NCBI GenBank assembly: GCA_016806645.1
Contig: JACSYO010001557.1
Span: 150,001 to 214,000, forward strand
DNA: 64,000 nucleotides
Source of the DNA: Ophiodon elongatus
Taxonomy: Eukaryota > Chordata > Actinopteri > Perciformes > Hexagrammidae
Direction: 5' to 3'
Each line of letters opens with the position of its first letter. Within the stretch, counting starts at the first letter, position 1. Positions 14,241 to 25,899 of this stretch are shown here, in pieces. The notes under the pieces were generated by a model. That model searched no databases and had not been told where the DNA came from. It saw only the letters and a list, made by a program, of their open reading frames with translations. The position numbers were made by a program, and so were the translations under genes.

Positions 14241-16055
14241 TTATGGTTTCACAGTGGCACCAGCCAGAAAGAACATTTCTAAGCCGAATGAACAAGCCGG
14301 AATGACAACATTCCCCAAACTATATTGTTACTTTGCAATTAATTATATAATTATTATAATTTATTAAGAAAGGTCGGAACATATTGGGAGGATACTGCCC
14401 ATTAATGACTCTCTTTAACCCAAATGTTAATATTTATGTCCCTGCAATTTTTGGTAACAGTGCCTTCTCGTCCATTATATTTATTGTTTTGATTGTGTGG
14501 CTTTACTTTACTTATGTTTTATTTATTTAGGATATTTTAATATTCTTTTCACATTCCAATTCCATTATCTGAATATTCTGAAGAATTAAAAGGGCATTGC
14601 TCTTTGAAAGGTTGTGATTGCATTATTATGCTATTATATCAGTGTCATATAATGGTTTTAAAATGAAATAAAATGGAGTAGAGTTTAAAATACAAGGCAA
14701 TGGAATACATGATACCAAGTAGATCCTTTGTTATTTTCAATATATTGAACTTCTCTTGAACAGAGTGGATGGGAGAAGTGACTCATCTGTTATTTCAACT
14801 CACCTTTCTCAACCGTTGAGAACGCACCAAAGTTGAATGTGAAATGAGTAAACCAACAGCTTTACACTCTCAACTAATGTGCCATCAGACACACCAGCGC
14901 CATGACATTTAAACGACATCAAACACAGCTGGCGGCTGAGTGGGGATTCCATCAAATAAAGAGCGCTGCTCATCCCGACAGGGTTGGGATGTCTCAGGCT
15001 TCAGAAGTCCTCAGCAACAAACATGAAAAGGAAAATGGAGAAGTCAAGGCATGGAGTGTCCCTGAATCCTACGAAGGACAAAGTCTGATCTATGTTCATC
15101 ATTAGCATATTATCTAACATTGTTGTTGTGATTTGCAGCTCCATTGTAAAGTCGGTTTATCATGCCAGCGTTGAACTCAAGTTCAAGCTCCAGTCCAAAG
15201 TATAATTTCAGACAGTATAATTTTCATATAAATCAAATGCATTGGAGCCAAAGAGGGATACTTTCTCTTGCCTCCTCCCTGGGATCTGCCACTCTGTCCG
15301 TGGCTCAGCTCGTCATATTTCACTGGGCAACTTCACAGCGGGGTTCCCTCCTTTAAGGGAAATTCCTTTTTATACCACTAATGGTTCTGAGTAAACAATC
15401 CTACCTCCAAAGGATCTACAGATACACCCAACTAGGGTCGTAGGGTATAACTAATGCAACTTATTGTCTAAACCAGTGTCATATTGTACTCTGGGGCCAT
15501 TCCGGGTCACAGAAGTGAATGGGACAAGTTATGCATTATGTACAAAAAGTAGAGAGAATGTATAAGATATAAAAAAACTGACCCCCACTCTTCTATAAAG
15601 ACTTCTGTTTGTGCAGTCAGCCCCCTGAGCTCCATGAGAGAAGAAGTTAAGATGCACTCTTAAAGGTTCATTTATCAGCTAAGAAGAGAGTCGCTCCCCA
15701 CTCAGAGCGCTTGGCGTCTTGCATCATTTTTCAGCAGCATGAAATGTTTTTGGAAATGGACGTGGGTGTGCTGGATGAATGCTGATATGAGTAATGGAGG
15801 GCTCTTGTTTGCAACTTTTATAGTTCATCTCGGCTGAAAGGCTCCTGTGTTTACCTACTTAATATTCACCTGGAGCCGGGCGCCATAAACGCTTCTCCTC
15901 CAAAGCCATTTAGAAATAAAGAGCCAGTTAGGGGAACTAAGTGTGAGAAATTGACAGAGCATTCTGCATTCAGGTTAATATGAAAATATCTGTGTTGTCC
16001 TTTGGACTGTTTGCTTTATCCTAACACACTACTTTTGCCTTGAACATATTTACAG
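14241..16055. other. No gene recognised
   Basis: Strongly AT-rich to about 14750 and mixed afterwards. There are short frames at 14902-15105 and 15162-15356 with no recognisable motif. The last 200 bp are unique-looking sequence leading to a good branch point and acceptor at 16021-16055. Confidence 0.5.
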
Positions 16056-16152
16056 AACAATACCGTGTGCCGCTCACAGAGAACTGCGTTACCAGGTGCT
16101 ACCAACCCCAGAGAGAAAGAGGTTTTCCACTCAGTCTACACAATGCTCTCTG
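16056..16152 (+). CDS. Candidate internal exon on the plus strand
   Basis: The 97-nt segment is preceded by a close-to-ideal acceptor region: branch-like CTAAC at 16021-16025, a pyrimidine-biased stretch, and TTTACAG ending at 16055. It is followed by the donor GTGAGC. All three frames are open, so the frame cannot be chosen: one reads QYRVPLTENCVTRCYQPQ, another TIPCAAHRELRYQVLPTPE. I recognise no protein family. An all-open 97-nt segment is not rare by chance, and no neighbouring plus-strand exon was found. It may equally be an untranslated exon or no exon at all. Confidence 0.25.
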
Positions 16153-16299
16153 GTGAGCAGGCAGCGAGCTGCCTGCTTCTGCTTTAACCCTTTGAGACCT
16201 CGGCTGCTTGCTATTCATGTCCTTTACTTACATGGCAGGGCTTGATGCAAGTGTCTGGAGATTTTACGGAGATAAAAGATTGTGTTTTTCTTTATCATT

Positions 16300-16560
16300 T
16301 GCTTTGATAAAAAGATTTGAAGGGGCTTTAGTAGTCTTATGTATTATAAGCTGCTTGTGGTGTTAGGACGTTAAACAGTTTTCTGCCAAAAACTATATTT
16401 TATAAGATTATATTCAAACACATAAAATTGTAATTTACCTTCGCCCAATACGCAAGCATACTGTTTGGAGCTTGAACGCACCATAATGTAACTGAATGGA
16501 CCCTCCGTAAAGCCACGTTAACATTAAATAACGTTGTTGTTGTTATGATATTCAAAATCT
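16300..16560 (+). repeat. Dispersed repeat 'TATTATAAGCTGCTT' family, copy A
   Basis: Shares, in order, ATGTATTATAAGCTGCTT, CAAAAACTA, TAATTTACCTTCGCCCAATA, GCTTGAACGCA, CATAATGTAACTGAA and ACGTTAAC with copies at 44740-45110 and 54000-54610. A shorter stretch is shared with 20812-20895. Non-coding; a minus-strand 96-codon frame (16400-16690) crosses it but is not conserved in the other copies. Confidence 0.8.
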
Positions 16561-18109
16561 TTGGGCGGACTTGGAAGAGAATTTCTGGATTCAGTTGGTT
16601 ATAATAAAAATCAATTGAATAAAAGTTGGTAATACAGTGCATAATTCTCAGCTGAGGGATCGTAGGCCAAGTCGCATTCCACAGGCCCAAACAGTTGCCC
16701 GTAAAAGCAGCCTGCGAGAGTTAACTGTCTGTGCGCATTGACCTCAGAGCGCCCCGAACTGACCAGTACATTTGATTATATAGTTCAATGAAAATGTGCA
16801 TCGTCGCCTCTCATTGGCTCAGTTTTACAACATATGGTTCGGCTAAAGTTTCACATGGCTAGAATCAGCATTCGGATTGGTCACTTTGGTCCATCTGCCC
16901 TCCTCTGGGCTTTATGGCTCTTGATGTCATCTCTCCCCCCTCACACAGTTCAGCTCCACAACCCCCCTCGAGTGGAGTTTGTTTTATTGCTCTTTGTTCC
17001 TGTAGGAGACTCCAGTATCCATCCCCCTCTCTCCATCTCATTCCATGCATACCTGCTAAAGTCTAAGTAAGAAACTCAATGTGGCTGTCTTCTATGTCAC
17101 ACATACTCCTTCCCATAAGGCTCACTATTCCTTATTAATTATCCTTTTTTAAGTATCGTAATTTATACATAGACATTCCTTATTTACAGTGTAAGTCATT
17201 TTATTTTATTACAACCTAACATTGTTCACTATGTAGCGTTGTCAGGGATTTAAAATGACAATCACTCGGTCGTATATTTTGAGAGGACGATGATAAAGAT
17301 GATTTTTCTGCCTGCTGTTTGCTGCTGAGCAGGTGGAGCCCAGTGGCTTCATCAGAGATGTTCTTTACTGTAAGACAGCGGCCTGCTGCTGCTGGACACC
17401 AGGCTGATGAGAGCTGAGAACCACTTTGGTGTTACACACATTTGCACACACCTCTCAGACCCATGGCAATAGAAAGGGACACTTTCCTGACCCGATTACA
17501 CCCGACCTAGTGTGTTCATCACTTGGTGCGACCACTTTCACATAACACACAGTAACCTGATTCCCTGTTCAATCTAAAACTCAAACCGTCTGCTGGTACG
17601 GGGCAGAAGAAAAACAACTCAATCATTGTGCTAAAATGTCTCCCTCCCCAAGGGCAACATACAATGTTGTGGACATCTACACTGGCCCTCATATCTTCCT
17701 TGAGAAAGTTTACAGTACAACGTATCCGTGGGTTATAATACAGAGACGACCTGCAGGATGTGGACAATAGCTTTAAAGCTCCTTCCCTTCAGGGTCAAAG
17801 AGTTTCCATAGGAGACTTTGAATCACTCTGAAGTGTTCTCCACCAGCACTGAAAATGCCAAAAGAAAAGAGCTGAATTAAGAACAGAAAGAGATGAGAGG
17901 ATAATGTGAGTAGAGCGTATGAGAAATAGCAACAAGGGCTGTGAGATACTGGAGGAGTGAAGAGGGGAGGCTACCTATCCATTCTATCCACCTGCTGTCC
18001 CTCCGGCTCAGGTTCACAGGTGAGCCTTTCCACTTTCATTTCTAAATGAGTCGCCGGAGGGCTGTAGAGAGGGATTCCGAGGGGAGCTGAAGTGATCTAG
18101 CATGAGGTA
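16561..18109. other. No gene recognised; possible repeat at 17280-17460
   Basis: The segment at about 17280-17460 (GCTGAGCAGGTGGAGCCC and CTGATGAGAGCTGAGAACCA) resembles fish dispersed repeats from memory but has no partner here. The remainder shows no supported exon or tandem repeat. Confidence 0.4.
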
Positions 18110-18190
18110 ATGAGCACTGGCGTGGTTAGGGAGTCAGCTGAGCCCTTATCGGAGACTGGCAGGCTCAATTCCCGGGCGCTGGCGTCGTGG
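18110..18190 (+). repeat. Possible tRNA-derived SINE head
   Basis: GTGGTTAGGGAGTCAGC resembles an RNA polymerase III A box, and GGCTCAATTCCCGG, about 45 bp downstream, resembles the B box GGTTCRANNCC with one mismatch. The order and spacing fit a tRNA-related SINE 5' region. There is no cloverleaf good enough to call a tRNA gene, and no clear tail or target duplication was found. Confidence 0.35.
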
Positions 18191-18435
18191 CATGTAGAGA
18201 TTGCTTTTGGGGCCACGAGGAAGTCCGTCTCCACCTCCATCCCAGTCACTTTGGACCGCGTCCAGGAGGACAGCACACACCCTCAGCCCACTAATTGTAC
18301 TTGATGACCCAACAGGCACTGACCAGCAATTACACCCTCCGAGAAGCATCACATATACACTCCCAAAACACAGGTGGACACTTGGACACAGAGAAGGAGA
18401 AAATGGATTTACTGTTTCAATTTAGATGTGCAAGG

Positions 18436-18436
<1 letters not shown>

Positions 18437-18528
<92 letters not shown>
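18437..18528 (+). repeat. (CA)n microsatellite, about 46 units
   Basis: An uninterrupted CA run. It generates Thr-His repeat frames that are not genes. Confidence 0.98.
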
Positions 18529-18529
<1 letters not shown>

Positions 18530-20469
18530 GAAAGCACCAGGCCTGGGTTTCCACAGCTCCTTTAGCCCTATTGGAGCTGTTACTTGTTGGCACTGTGTGT
18601 TATTCCAGACTTGGTAAGGATTAAAGGAGCTCTGCAGTTACTAAAGTAAGTTTTATTGAGTAAAAACATTTGCGTGGCACGGGGACAAGAGGTCCCCCGG
18701 TACTACTAGTCCCGCGTGAGTAGGGCTTGAGTGTAGCTAATTAGCTAATTACAGATGAGTCTGATGGGAATTAGTTTTTCAGGTATTTCAAATATGATGA
18801 CTTTATCAAAGTGTATGTTCAATTGTGCAATTACTTTCAGGCCACTAACATTGGGGAATGTTGTAAAACAACAGCAGCAATTGAAGCTGGAGATCAGAAC
18901 CGGATGGTCTTCAGCTGGTCGCTCTGGCTCCGATCTCAGGATGTTTGACAGTCACATTTACACACATGTGGTCAGTGGAGAAATTCTGCAGTGTGAGTAA
19001 AGAAGACATGAAGTTCACAATCTGTCACAACCGTGAGTCCTAACTAATCCAGGGAGGAACAACCTGAAACACAGTTGGACCAACTGACCAATCCGACACT
19101 AGTCATTTTGTAGTTCCCATCATGCTGCTCAGAGTAATCCCAGGGACCGGCTCCTCAGACAACACCACGAGCTACACAGCTAATGCTAACGTAGGTTGCG
19201 TTGACTTGCATTCTGATGCGCTCAAGCTCTACTCAGTAAAAGCGAGCCCTGGGCCAAGGCAAATGACAACATTATCATGATGTGTTCAAATCCTGTAAAA
19301 TGCAGATTTTTTGCATGTAAACTTGACTGAATCCAGTTGTTTGAAGGAGAAGTTTTCACAGCCTGTTTCACGTCCTAACACCGGTTCTAAGAATTAGAAT
19401 TGTGTTTTTATGCAAATAACCACAACAGACAACAATAACAAAGGTAAAAGATAACTTTAAGGTTTTTGATGATTAACACTGACATTGTGAAATTATGAAA
19501 TATTTTTTTGGATAATTCAAGGATGCTGGTAAAACAAAAAGTTAGTCTGCAGCCTTGCTGTCAATAGTTTTTAAAAAGAAAATAGGAATCGGCATTGGAA
19601 TCAGAAATTGGAATCTATAATTCCTACACTTTTCATCTGAAGTGAATGTAAATACCTTCAAATTGAAGCTGAGTCAGCACTTAAACCGCACAGCCATCGT
19701 GCTGGAGTGTAAACCAGCAAGTGTGTTGCGGTCCAAATACTTGCGTGTCTGATTTCTGGCAACGTGACCTCAGTCTCGACAGTCATGGTGGAATCATGCA
19801 TAAATACAGATGTAGCCCTGCATGCTTCCTGTGATGCGGCTCATTAGAAGCCACTGTCTTGCCAAGAACAAAATACAGAGAGCCGCTTATGGAGCCCCTC
19901 AGCAGCCTGATTCTGAGAGTTCCTGTTGTTGCTTTGTGCAGGTGTGTGAGATTAGGAATGTGATCTGTTTAGACCAGCTCCAGATATGGCAAAAACAATC
20001 CTCAGATCATCTCTTTAAACGGAGCAGTGGGAAGGCAGCCTCAGATTCTCCTGGAGTTCAGGCCCGATGAGCAGATAGAAGTAAACAGAGTTGTTTTCTC
20101 TCTAAAAACGCTGGGAACAGCAGAAAGCTGTGATTCCATTCCCCACGATCACTTCCTCCACAGCCTCCTCCCTGCACGTTGTGGTTGTCCGCTACTCTTA
20201 GGCCGCCCCGTCCTCATGAGATAATCGGATTTGCCGTGGCACCCGGCCCAGACAACGGTTATTAAAGCTGATGTGTGCTTGGATTGACTCTGCTAAGTGC
20301 TTTGAAAAGCAACAGTTGAATATGAGTGTCCCCGGGGCCCAAACCGGGCCCCTAGTTCACGGAACACATGAGAGTCATGTTGTTAACACTTGCAGGTGGA
20401 GTGATTTGACAGAGATCTTAACATTTCATGAGTATTAGCGTCATTAGCAGCTTAGCAGTCTGCACTCGG
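18529..20469. other. No gene recognised; dispersed-repeat-like pieces
   Basis: The stretch at about 19150-19200 (GAGCTACACAGCTAATGCTAACG) resembles 54415-54440 in copy C of the 'TATTATAAGCTGCTT' repeat, so an old fragment may lie here. The tail at 19440-19570 is AT-rich. The rest is unassigned. Confidence 0.4.
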
Positions 20470-21075
20470 GTTATCACGAGAACAGATACTTCTGAACCAA
20501 GTCGATGCCAAAATTATGAAAATGTGACGGTACTCGTTTTTATAAAGTAGTGTAGATACCGGGGGACTCAAGATTGATGTCGTCACAGTAATCTCTCTAT
20601 CGCACCCTGTGTTTCCTGGATAATGCCTCATTGTGACCAACAACTCTGCATTGAAATCGGCAGAAGGAGAACTAGTTACCTCAAAAGAGGAATTCCTCTT
20701 CTTTGTTAAAGGAGCCTGTTCACTAAATATTTTCCGGTTTCACATGTCACATTTTTTGCGCCCTCAAAATCCATTGTTGTCAATGTAGATGTGCAGAGGC
20801 ATTACTACATTGGTATTAGAACGATATAATTTACCTTTGTCTAATACTCTCTTTTACTGGTTAGAGCTTGAACACATCTAACACAGTTAACGAGCGATTT
20901 CAACATGGATGTGTTGCTCACAATGAAGCATCATTAGGGAAAGAATAGGGTGCGATGGAGAGATCACTGCGACTGTACCTACAGTACCTTCGGTACTTTG
21001 GAAAAACGAGTACCGTCACATTGTCAGAATTTTGTCCTCGACTTGGTTGAGAAGTATCAGTTGACGTGGTGGTGT
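20470..21075. mobile_element. Foldback DNA transposon with about 180-bp inverted arms
   Basis: The left arm (about 20470-20660) and right arm (about 20894-21075) are inverted repeats of each other. The complement of the left arm gives AAAACGAGTACCGTCACATT, CGACTTGGTT.AGAAGTATC and GGGTGCGAT.GAGAGAT.ACTG, and the right arm gives the same blocks. Identity looks about 75-80% with small gaps. The 230-bp loop holds a fragment of the 'TATTATAAGCTGCTT' repeat family (20812-20895). No transposase ORF is present. The outermost bases and any target duplication are not clear. The arm sequence (GTATCGACTTGGT-like) resembles ends of a common fish element. Confidence 0.8.
20812..20895 (+). repeat. 'TATTATAAGCTGCTT' family, fragment D inside foldback loop
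   Basis: ATAATTTACCTTTGTCTAATACTCTCTTTTACTG...AGAGCTTGAACACATC lines up with the middle part of copy A (16430-16500) and copy B (44980-45040). Its place inside the loop suggests that the dispersed family is the interior of this foldback element, or that one inserted in the other. Confidence 0.6.
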
Positions 21076-21429
21076 AAATCCATGTTTCTTGGTTTAGTTT
21101 AGTCAGTGAGGTTCAGTGACGGCATGTGCCACGGCAACGCAACCCTCCCAAGCATCTTGGATAAATTGACAAAATAACCCACTCATGATGTCACTGGGGG
21201 CCCTCGAAACTTGTGAGTGGCATTTATACTCCAAACAATTAGTCTATTAAATTAGAGAAAATAATCCGTATGTTGCGAGACAGTGAAAGTTAACCTTTGT
21301 TGCAGGCGGAGTGTGGATGCAGTCATAAATTTAAAATGTTCATTAGTCCTTGATGCTGAGCTCTTTCCTGCCTCTGACTCTGACCCTGACTGAGCACAAA
21401 GACTTATTCATCTCCCGTCAGAGAGACAC

Positions 21430-21430
<1 letters not shown>
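21076..21430. other. No feature recognised
   Basis: Short unique stretch between the foldback element and the GA array, with no motif found. Confidence 0.4.
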
Positions 21431-21527
<97 letters not shown>

Positions 21528-21528
21528 C
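21431..21528 (+). repeat. (GA)n microsatellite ending in a G run
   Basis: About 43 GA units run to 21517 and pass directly into a run of 11 G. This is a purine-only strand able to form triplex (H-DNA) structure. Confidence 0.96.
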
Positions 21529-22409
21529 TAAACACTAATTTATGGATACGGTCTCCAGATGCAACAGCTCCGGTACATTAGATATGTGGCTGTTTCTCTT
21601 CTTCTCTTTAATACACATCCATACATCAGACGGCGACACCCGACGCCCATCCACCATCTATTTCCATCGCACTGAGCAGCAGACGTACAAAAGCAAGCCA
21701 TGTTTCTGTGCTGCTGCTCCTCCCACACGGCATGCATCATTCTCTAATGTTAATAACCTGTTTGGGGATTCTCTGTCTGCCAGGACCTTATGAGACTTCA
21801 AGCCAAGCCTGAGATTGTTATGGCCCTTTTATTATTTTTTTATTCGCCTTTTCCTCCGTCTTTCGTTCTGCTCGTCACAACATCATTCGGGCTTAGAGGC
21901 GAGGGACCGCAGAGTCGCCGCTTTCATTATTTCACTGTTGTTTTGTATCGATTTTTTTTTTTGCTACGGAGGCTGAAAACAAAAAAAGTAGGTCATGCGA
22001 CTTTAATATTCATGTCAATAGTAAAACACATTCCACATCGAGCAGGTAGAAATGGTAAAAAGTTACAACCTCAATTTTGCCAAATAAACAAAAAAAAGAG
22101 TAAGAAAGTAAGAACATGATGTATTGCAAAGAAGGAATTCTTATTTATTAATAAGTTTCCTCCCTGGTCAGCTGCAAAAAAATTCCCCCTGTTGTAACTT
22201 TTCATAACATAAACACTGGGCCTCTCCAGCCAGAAAATAGAAAGAAAAAAGAAAGAGAACAAAAATGGAGTGGGTGGGGTAGAGGGGATGGGAGACATAA
22301 AGAAAATAAAAAAGGGTGAGGACAAAGAGGGAAAACCGAAGACGGAGAGGCAAGAGAAGGGGCGAGGGCAGCCGAAGCAGACCTGAACAATAATAGAGGA
22401 AAATAATAA
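21529..22409. other. No gene recognised
   Basis: Contains frames at 21542-21793 and 21790-22119 without recognisable domains. There are T and A runs at about 21953-21962 and 22088-22096. The right end becomes purine-rich (22230-22410) as it approaches the next GA tract. Confidence 0.45.
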
Positions 22410-22514
22410 AGAGGAGGGGAGGAGAGAGAGAGACAGAGAGAGAGAGGGGAGACAGAGAGAGAGACAGAGAAAGAGAGAGACAGAGAGAGAGAGACAGAGA
22501 AAGACAGACAGACA

Positions 22515-22606
<92 letters not shown>
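22410..22606 (+). repeat. GA-rich compound array with a GAGAGT hexamer block
   Basis: GAGACAGA-type repeats lead into about eight tandem GAGAGT hexamers (22515-22566) and then a pure GA run to about 22604. The three long minus-strand frames over it are Ser-Leu repeats, not proteins. A pyrimidine-rich tract of TTC/CTC follows at about 22695-22745. Confidence 0.95.
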
Positions 22607-22608
<2 letters not shown>

Positions 22609-22981
22609 AGTTCTTGGCTCGCACTTCTCCTCCCCTCGTGTGCAGACCATCTTAATGAGAGCCACATTTAGGTCAGCGCCGGTTGGCTTTCTCCCCTCTT
22701 TTCCCTCTTCTTCTTCTCCTCCTTCTTCTTCTCCCCCCTCCCCTCCGCCCTCCTGAGAGCACCATAAAAAACCAGCACTGTGTGGTTTGGCTCTAAAAAT
22801 TACAGTGATTCAATACGAGTAAAAAAAAAAAAGAGAGGCACAAGAAGCGTTTTGAGTGCAAGCTGAAAGTAGGCTTGGTGATTTGTTTTAATGCTGCTGG
22901 TTTGTGAGAGTGTGTGTGCTGAGGGTCAAAATCACTATCATCCCTCTCCACAGAAAGGCCACTTGTAAACAAGATACTCAC

Positions 22982-23089
22982 GTCTCCACTTGAGCAAACG
23001 CTCCGAGGCTCAGCATATACTTATGGAGCGCGCCCAACAATGGAGGAGCCCAGAAACCAAGTACAAGACGAACACTCCTCACACGTTTC
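22982..23089 (-). CDS. Candidate coding exon, protein unknown
   Basis: On the minus strand a 108-nt segment follows CCATAGCAGCAG and ends GGAGAC before a consensus donor GTGAGTATC (complement of 22976-22981). One base completes a preceding codon; the frame then reads KRVRSVR followed by LVLGFWAPPLLGALHKYM and LSLGAFAQVE, with two bases left over. The other two frames contain stops. The hydrophobic middle could be part of a membrane segment or a folded core. The acceptor is only fair, because the upstream 30 bases are not strongly pyrimidine-rich and alternative AGs lie 3 and 6 nt upstream in the same phase. The frame stays open upstream to 23487, so this could also be a chance ORF. I recognise no family. 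Confidence 0.3.
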
Positions 23090-25302
23090 CTGCTGCTATG
23101 GATTGGTAAGTGAAAACATATTCCACAGTGGAGCTTTTCTTTTTTCATTTTCTTTTTTGAAACGGGCGGTGTGAGGTGAGGAAACGGGTGTATCTGCCCA
23201 TGAATGTACCCTCGGAGGTTGTTCTGGGCAGAATGGGGACATCCATCCTGCCGCTCGGCTGATGCCGGCCCAGTAATGAGAGAGCGTGGACGGAACATGC
23301 AGAGAGCGTCCTGATTGGAGACGCGAGCTTGTGAACGGTGTCTTCTGAGACGTGACTGAGGGGGAGACGGGGCAGGGATCTGGCTGTAAAATATAGATGA
23401 GTTACTAGAGAAACAGAGGGAGGGATCGGATTCACAGCGTGTTTTGGGAACTTTTTCAGTGCTTTTGTCTGACCTCTTGAAACGCACAACAAAGCCTGCA
23501 CTGATGCTACATTTACATTATCTTGTACAGCTAAAACACCAACGCCGTGTAGAGACCCACAGTGCTCAATACTGAACACATGAATTAGACATCATGAGAG
23601 CAATCACATGAATAGATGAAGACAAAAATGATCTCACACATTTCTATAACAAATGTTATTTCATCCTTCTTTTTACATAAACAGTTTGTAGCAGCTCTTT
23701 TTTTTCATTGCAGCTAAAAATATTCTTTGTCTGCTTTTCTGTTATGGACTCACGCTATTTTACCAGTTTTATTTCCCACATTTTTTAATTGCAAAGGCTT
23801 TGTCTTTGTCACTCAGACACTCTTGTTGACTGCCCCTTCGCTTGCCGTTGTTTCCATGATCTGATCTGGGCACATAAAGGATCAGATGCTCACACCGTGT
23901 GGCTGGAGAAGTTTCCACACTACTTGGATATTTTGGCCGATACCTTAGATAACATAAGATATTGAGTTCAGATCCCCAGCCCCGGTGAAGGACCGCCAAG
24001 ACTCACTGTGATCCGACCCCTCAAACCCCTTGCCGAGGTGGTCCGGGACACATTTGACCACATATCTTTTGTAGTGTAAACGCCGATGCTAACGCTCAAA
24101 TCGCTTCATCCACAACGTCTGGACATTCAGAAAAACTCATCGAGATAGATAACGAGTGCGTCAAACAAGTCTGTATTGTTTTGCAGAAGCAAAACAAGAA
24201 GAGAGAAGAACAACGTCTTCTTTTGATTTCCAGCAGACTAGGAACAGGAAGTGCTCCCGCTGGTGAATCTCGGAACCCATCGGCTATTGGTCTAACGACG
24301 GATAAGCCTCTAGGGCCGAGGGGAAATATCTCTGCGGTTTGGGTGTAGCCAGCAGATATCTGGACAGGGACTTCCTCTTCTGTGTATGCTCATTGTTTAC
24401 GCTTAGCAACCTGAGATCTGAGACTGGAGAAGGAGTTGAGAGTCCAAGCTGCATACCTTCTACAACCGTATTGGAGAAGGTGTGCAAGCTCATTTCAAAC
24501 TGCTAACTCACGGTTAGACGATAGCCGGTGGGTTCCCAGAATGCATTTCAGCCAATGTGTTCAGCCTCTTTTGCTCGTCACACAAACTGTTTACCTGCAT
24601 TCAGCCAAAGCCTGCCTGAACGTGATTGGTCAATACTCCTCGAACTACAGAAGGAAACCAGAAGGCTTCTTGTCCCATTGCCTACAGATTATCTCGGTTT
24701 CTAGAGATTACCCTCGGTTTGGAGCACATTTGTTTTCTGGAAAAGGAGATGATGTACGTGTTTATTAGTGGGGAAGTGAGATCCAATCAAAAGTGGTGAC
24801 GCACTCTCATGCCAGGTGATGTATTCAGAGCTGTCCTCTTGTGATCCGATCGCCCAAGACGCTTGTTGATGCCAGGTGTGAACAGGGCCTGTGAATGAAT
24901 CGGACCCCCAACACGCCCAACATCTGGACCATTTGATGAAGAAAGCGGATTTGTCTTTTGTTGGGCCCGCTGATCACTTTCTTCTCTCGGTTCGTTCCCA
25001 TTGTCACAGCAGCAAGCCGGAGACAGGGAACAAGAAAGCGAACGGTAAATGGGCAAAGAAAGATGAAAAAAAGGAGACATTGAAAGAAAGTGAAAGGGCC
25101 TAATTCAGAGAGAAATAAACGGAGCCGTACTGGCATGGCTGCAGAACAACCCACACAGAGCTGCGTGGCACACACGGCACCAAAGAGAGAGACGTCCAAG
25201 TTAAAAGCTCCCAGCGATGTGTGTGGATGTGATGTGGACTCTAATCGCCCTGTAATGGAGGCAGGTGTTGTGTGCTAATTAAACACACATGACCGGCCTT
25301 CA

Positions 25303-25304
<2 letters not shown>
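23090..25304. other. No gene recognised; possible old repeat 24000-24900
   Basis: GTGATCCGA occurs at about 24009 and again at 24841 in the same orientation. The sequences around 24040-24080 and 24850-24900 (GCCAGGTGTGAACAGGGCC) recall fish dispersed elements. Because no full terminal repeat could be aligned, this is only noted. The 144-codon minus-strand frame at 23145-23579 looks like chance. Confidence 0.35.

Positions 25305-25384
<80 letters not shown>
25305..25384 (+). repeat. (CA)40 microsatellite
   Basis: A perfect CA run of 80 bp. It is complementary to the GT run 131 bp downstream. Confidence 0.98.
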
Positions 25385-25386
<2 letters not shown>

Positions 25387-25513
25387 CCTGGCCTTTGTCG
25401 AGCAGCTAAATGAGGGAAACTCAAATCGGTGTTGGGCTGCGGAGCTTTGGTCCTGGACGTGTCAAATAAGCCTGACTGTGTTAACATCCAGGGATAAAAG
25501 GGATGAGTCATGA

Positions 25514-25515
<2 letters not shown>

Positions 25516-25562
<47 letters not shown>
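25516..25562 (+). repeat. (GT)n microsatellite, about 23 units
   Basis: A perfect GT run. With the CA run upstream it forms a potential inverted repeat with a 131-bp loop. Confidence 0.98.
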
Positions 25563-25565
<3 letters not shown>

Positions 25566-25841
25566 TTGGTTTACTACACTTGAAAGAACCTTTGGCAACC
25601 ACATGGAAGTCTTGAAAGAAGATCTCTTTCTCTTGGTACTCTGCTGTCTCCGATAAGCGTGTGTGAGTGTCTCCAGGTTCAAATCCATTCGTTAGGGTTT
25701 TAATGGCTTTCTTTGCACAGCTTCTCTCCAGGTACAAATGACCACGCTGCTTCAGGTGTCATGTTACGTGGCCAGCTCCTCCACTAATGGGCCACTGTTG
25801 TGATGAGCAGCCATGCTGGGGCCGGACGCGATATCGGAGCT

Positions 25842-25843
<2 letters not shown>

Positions 25844-25898
<55 letters not shown>

Positions 25899-25899
25899 G
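25844..25899 (+). repeat. (CA)n microsatellite, about 28 units
   Basis: A CA run with one AAAC interruption near 25883. It is the third dinucleotide array within 600 bp. Confidence 0.97.

Noticed and set aside
22071..22667. 198-codon Ser-Leu-rich minus-strand ORF
   Set aside because: Compositional artefact of the GA tract.
25670..25695. B-box-like GGTTCAAATCC
   Set aside because: No A box at the right distance and no tRNA fold.
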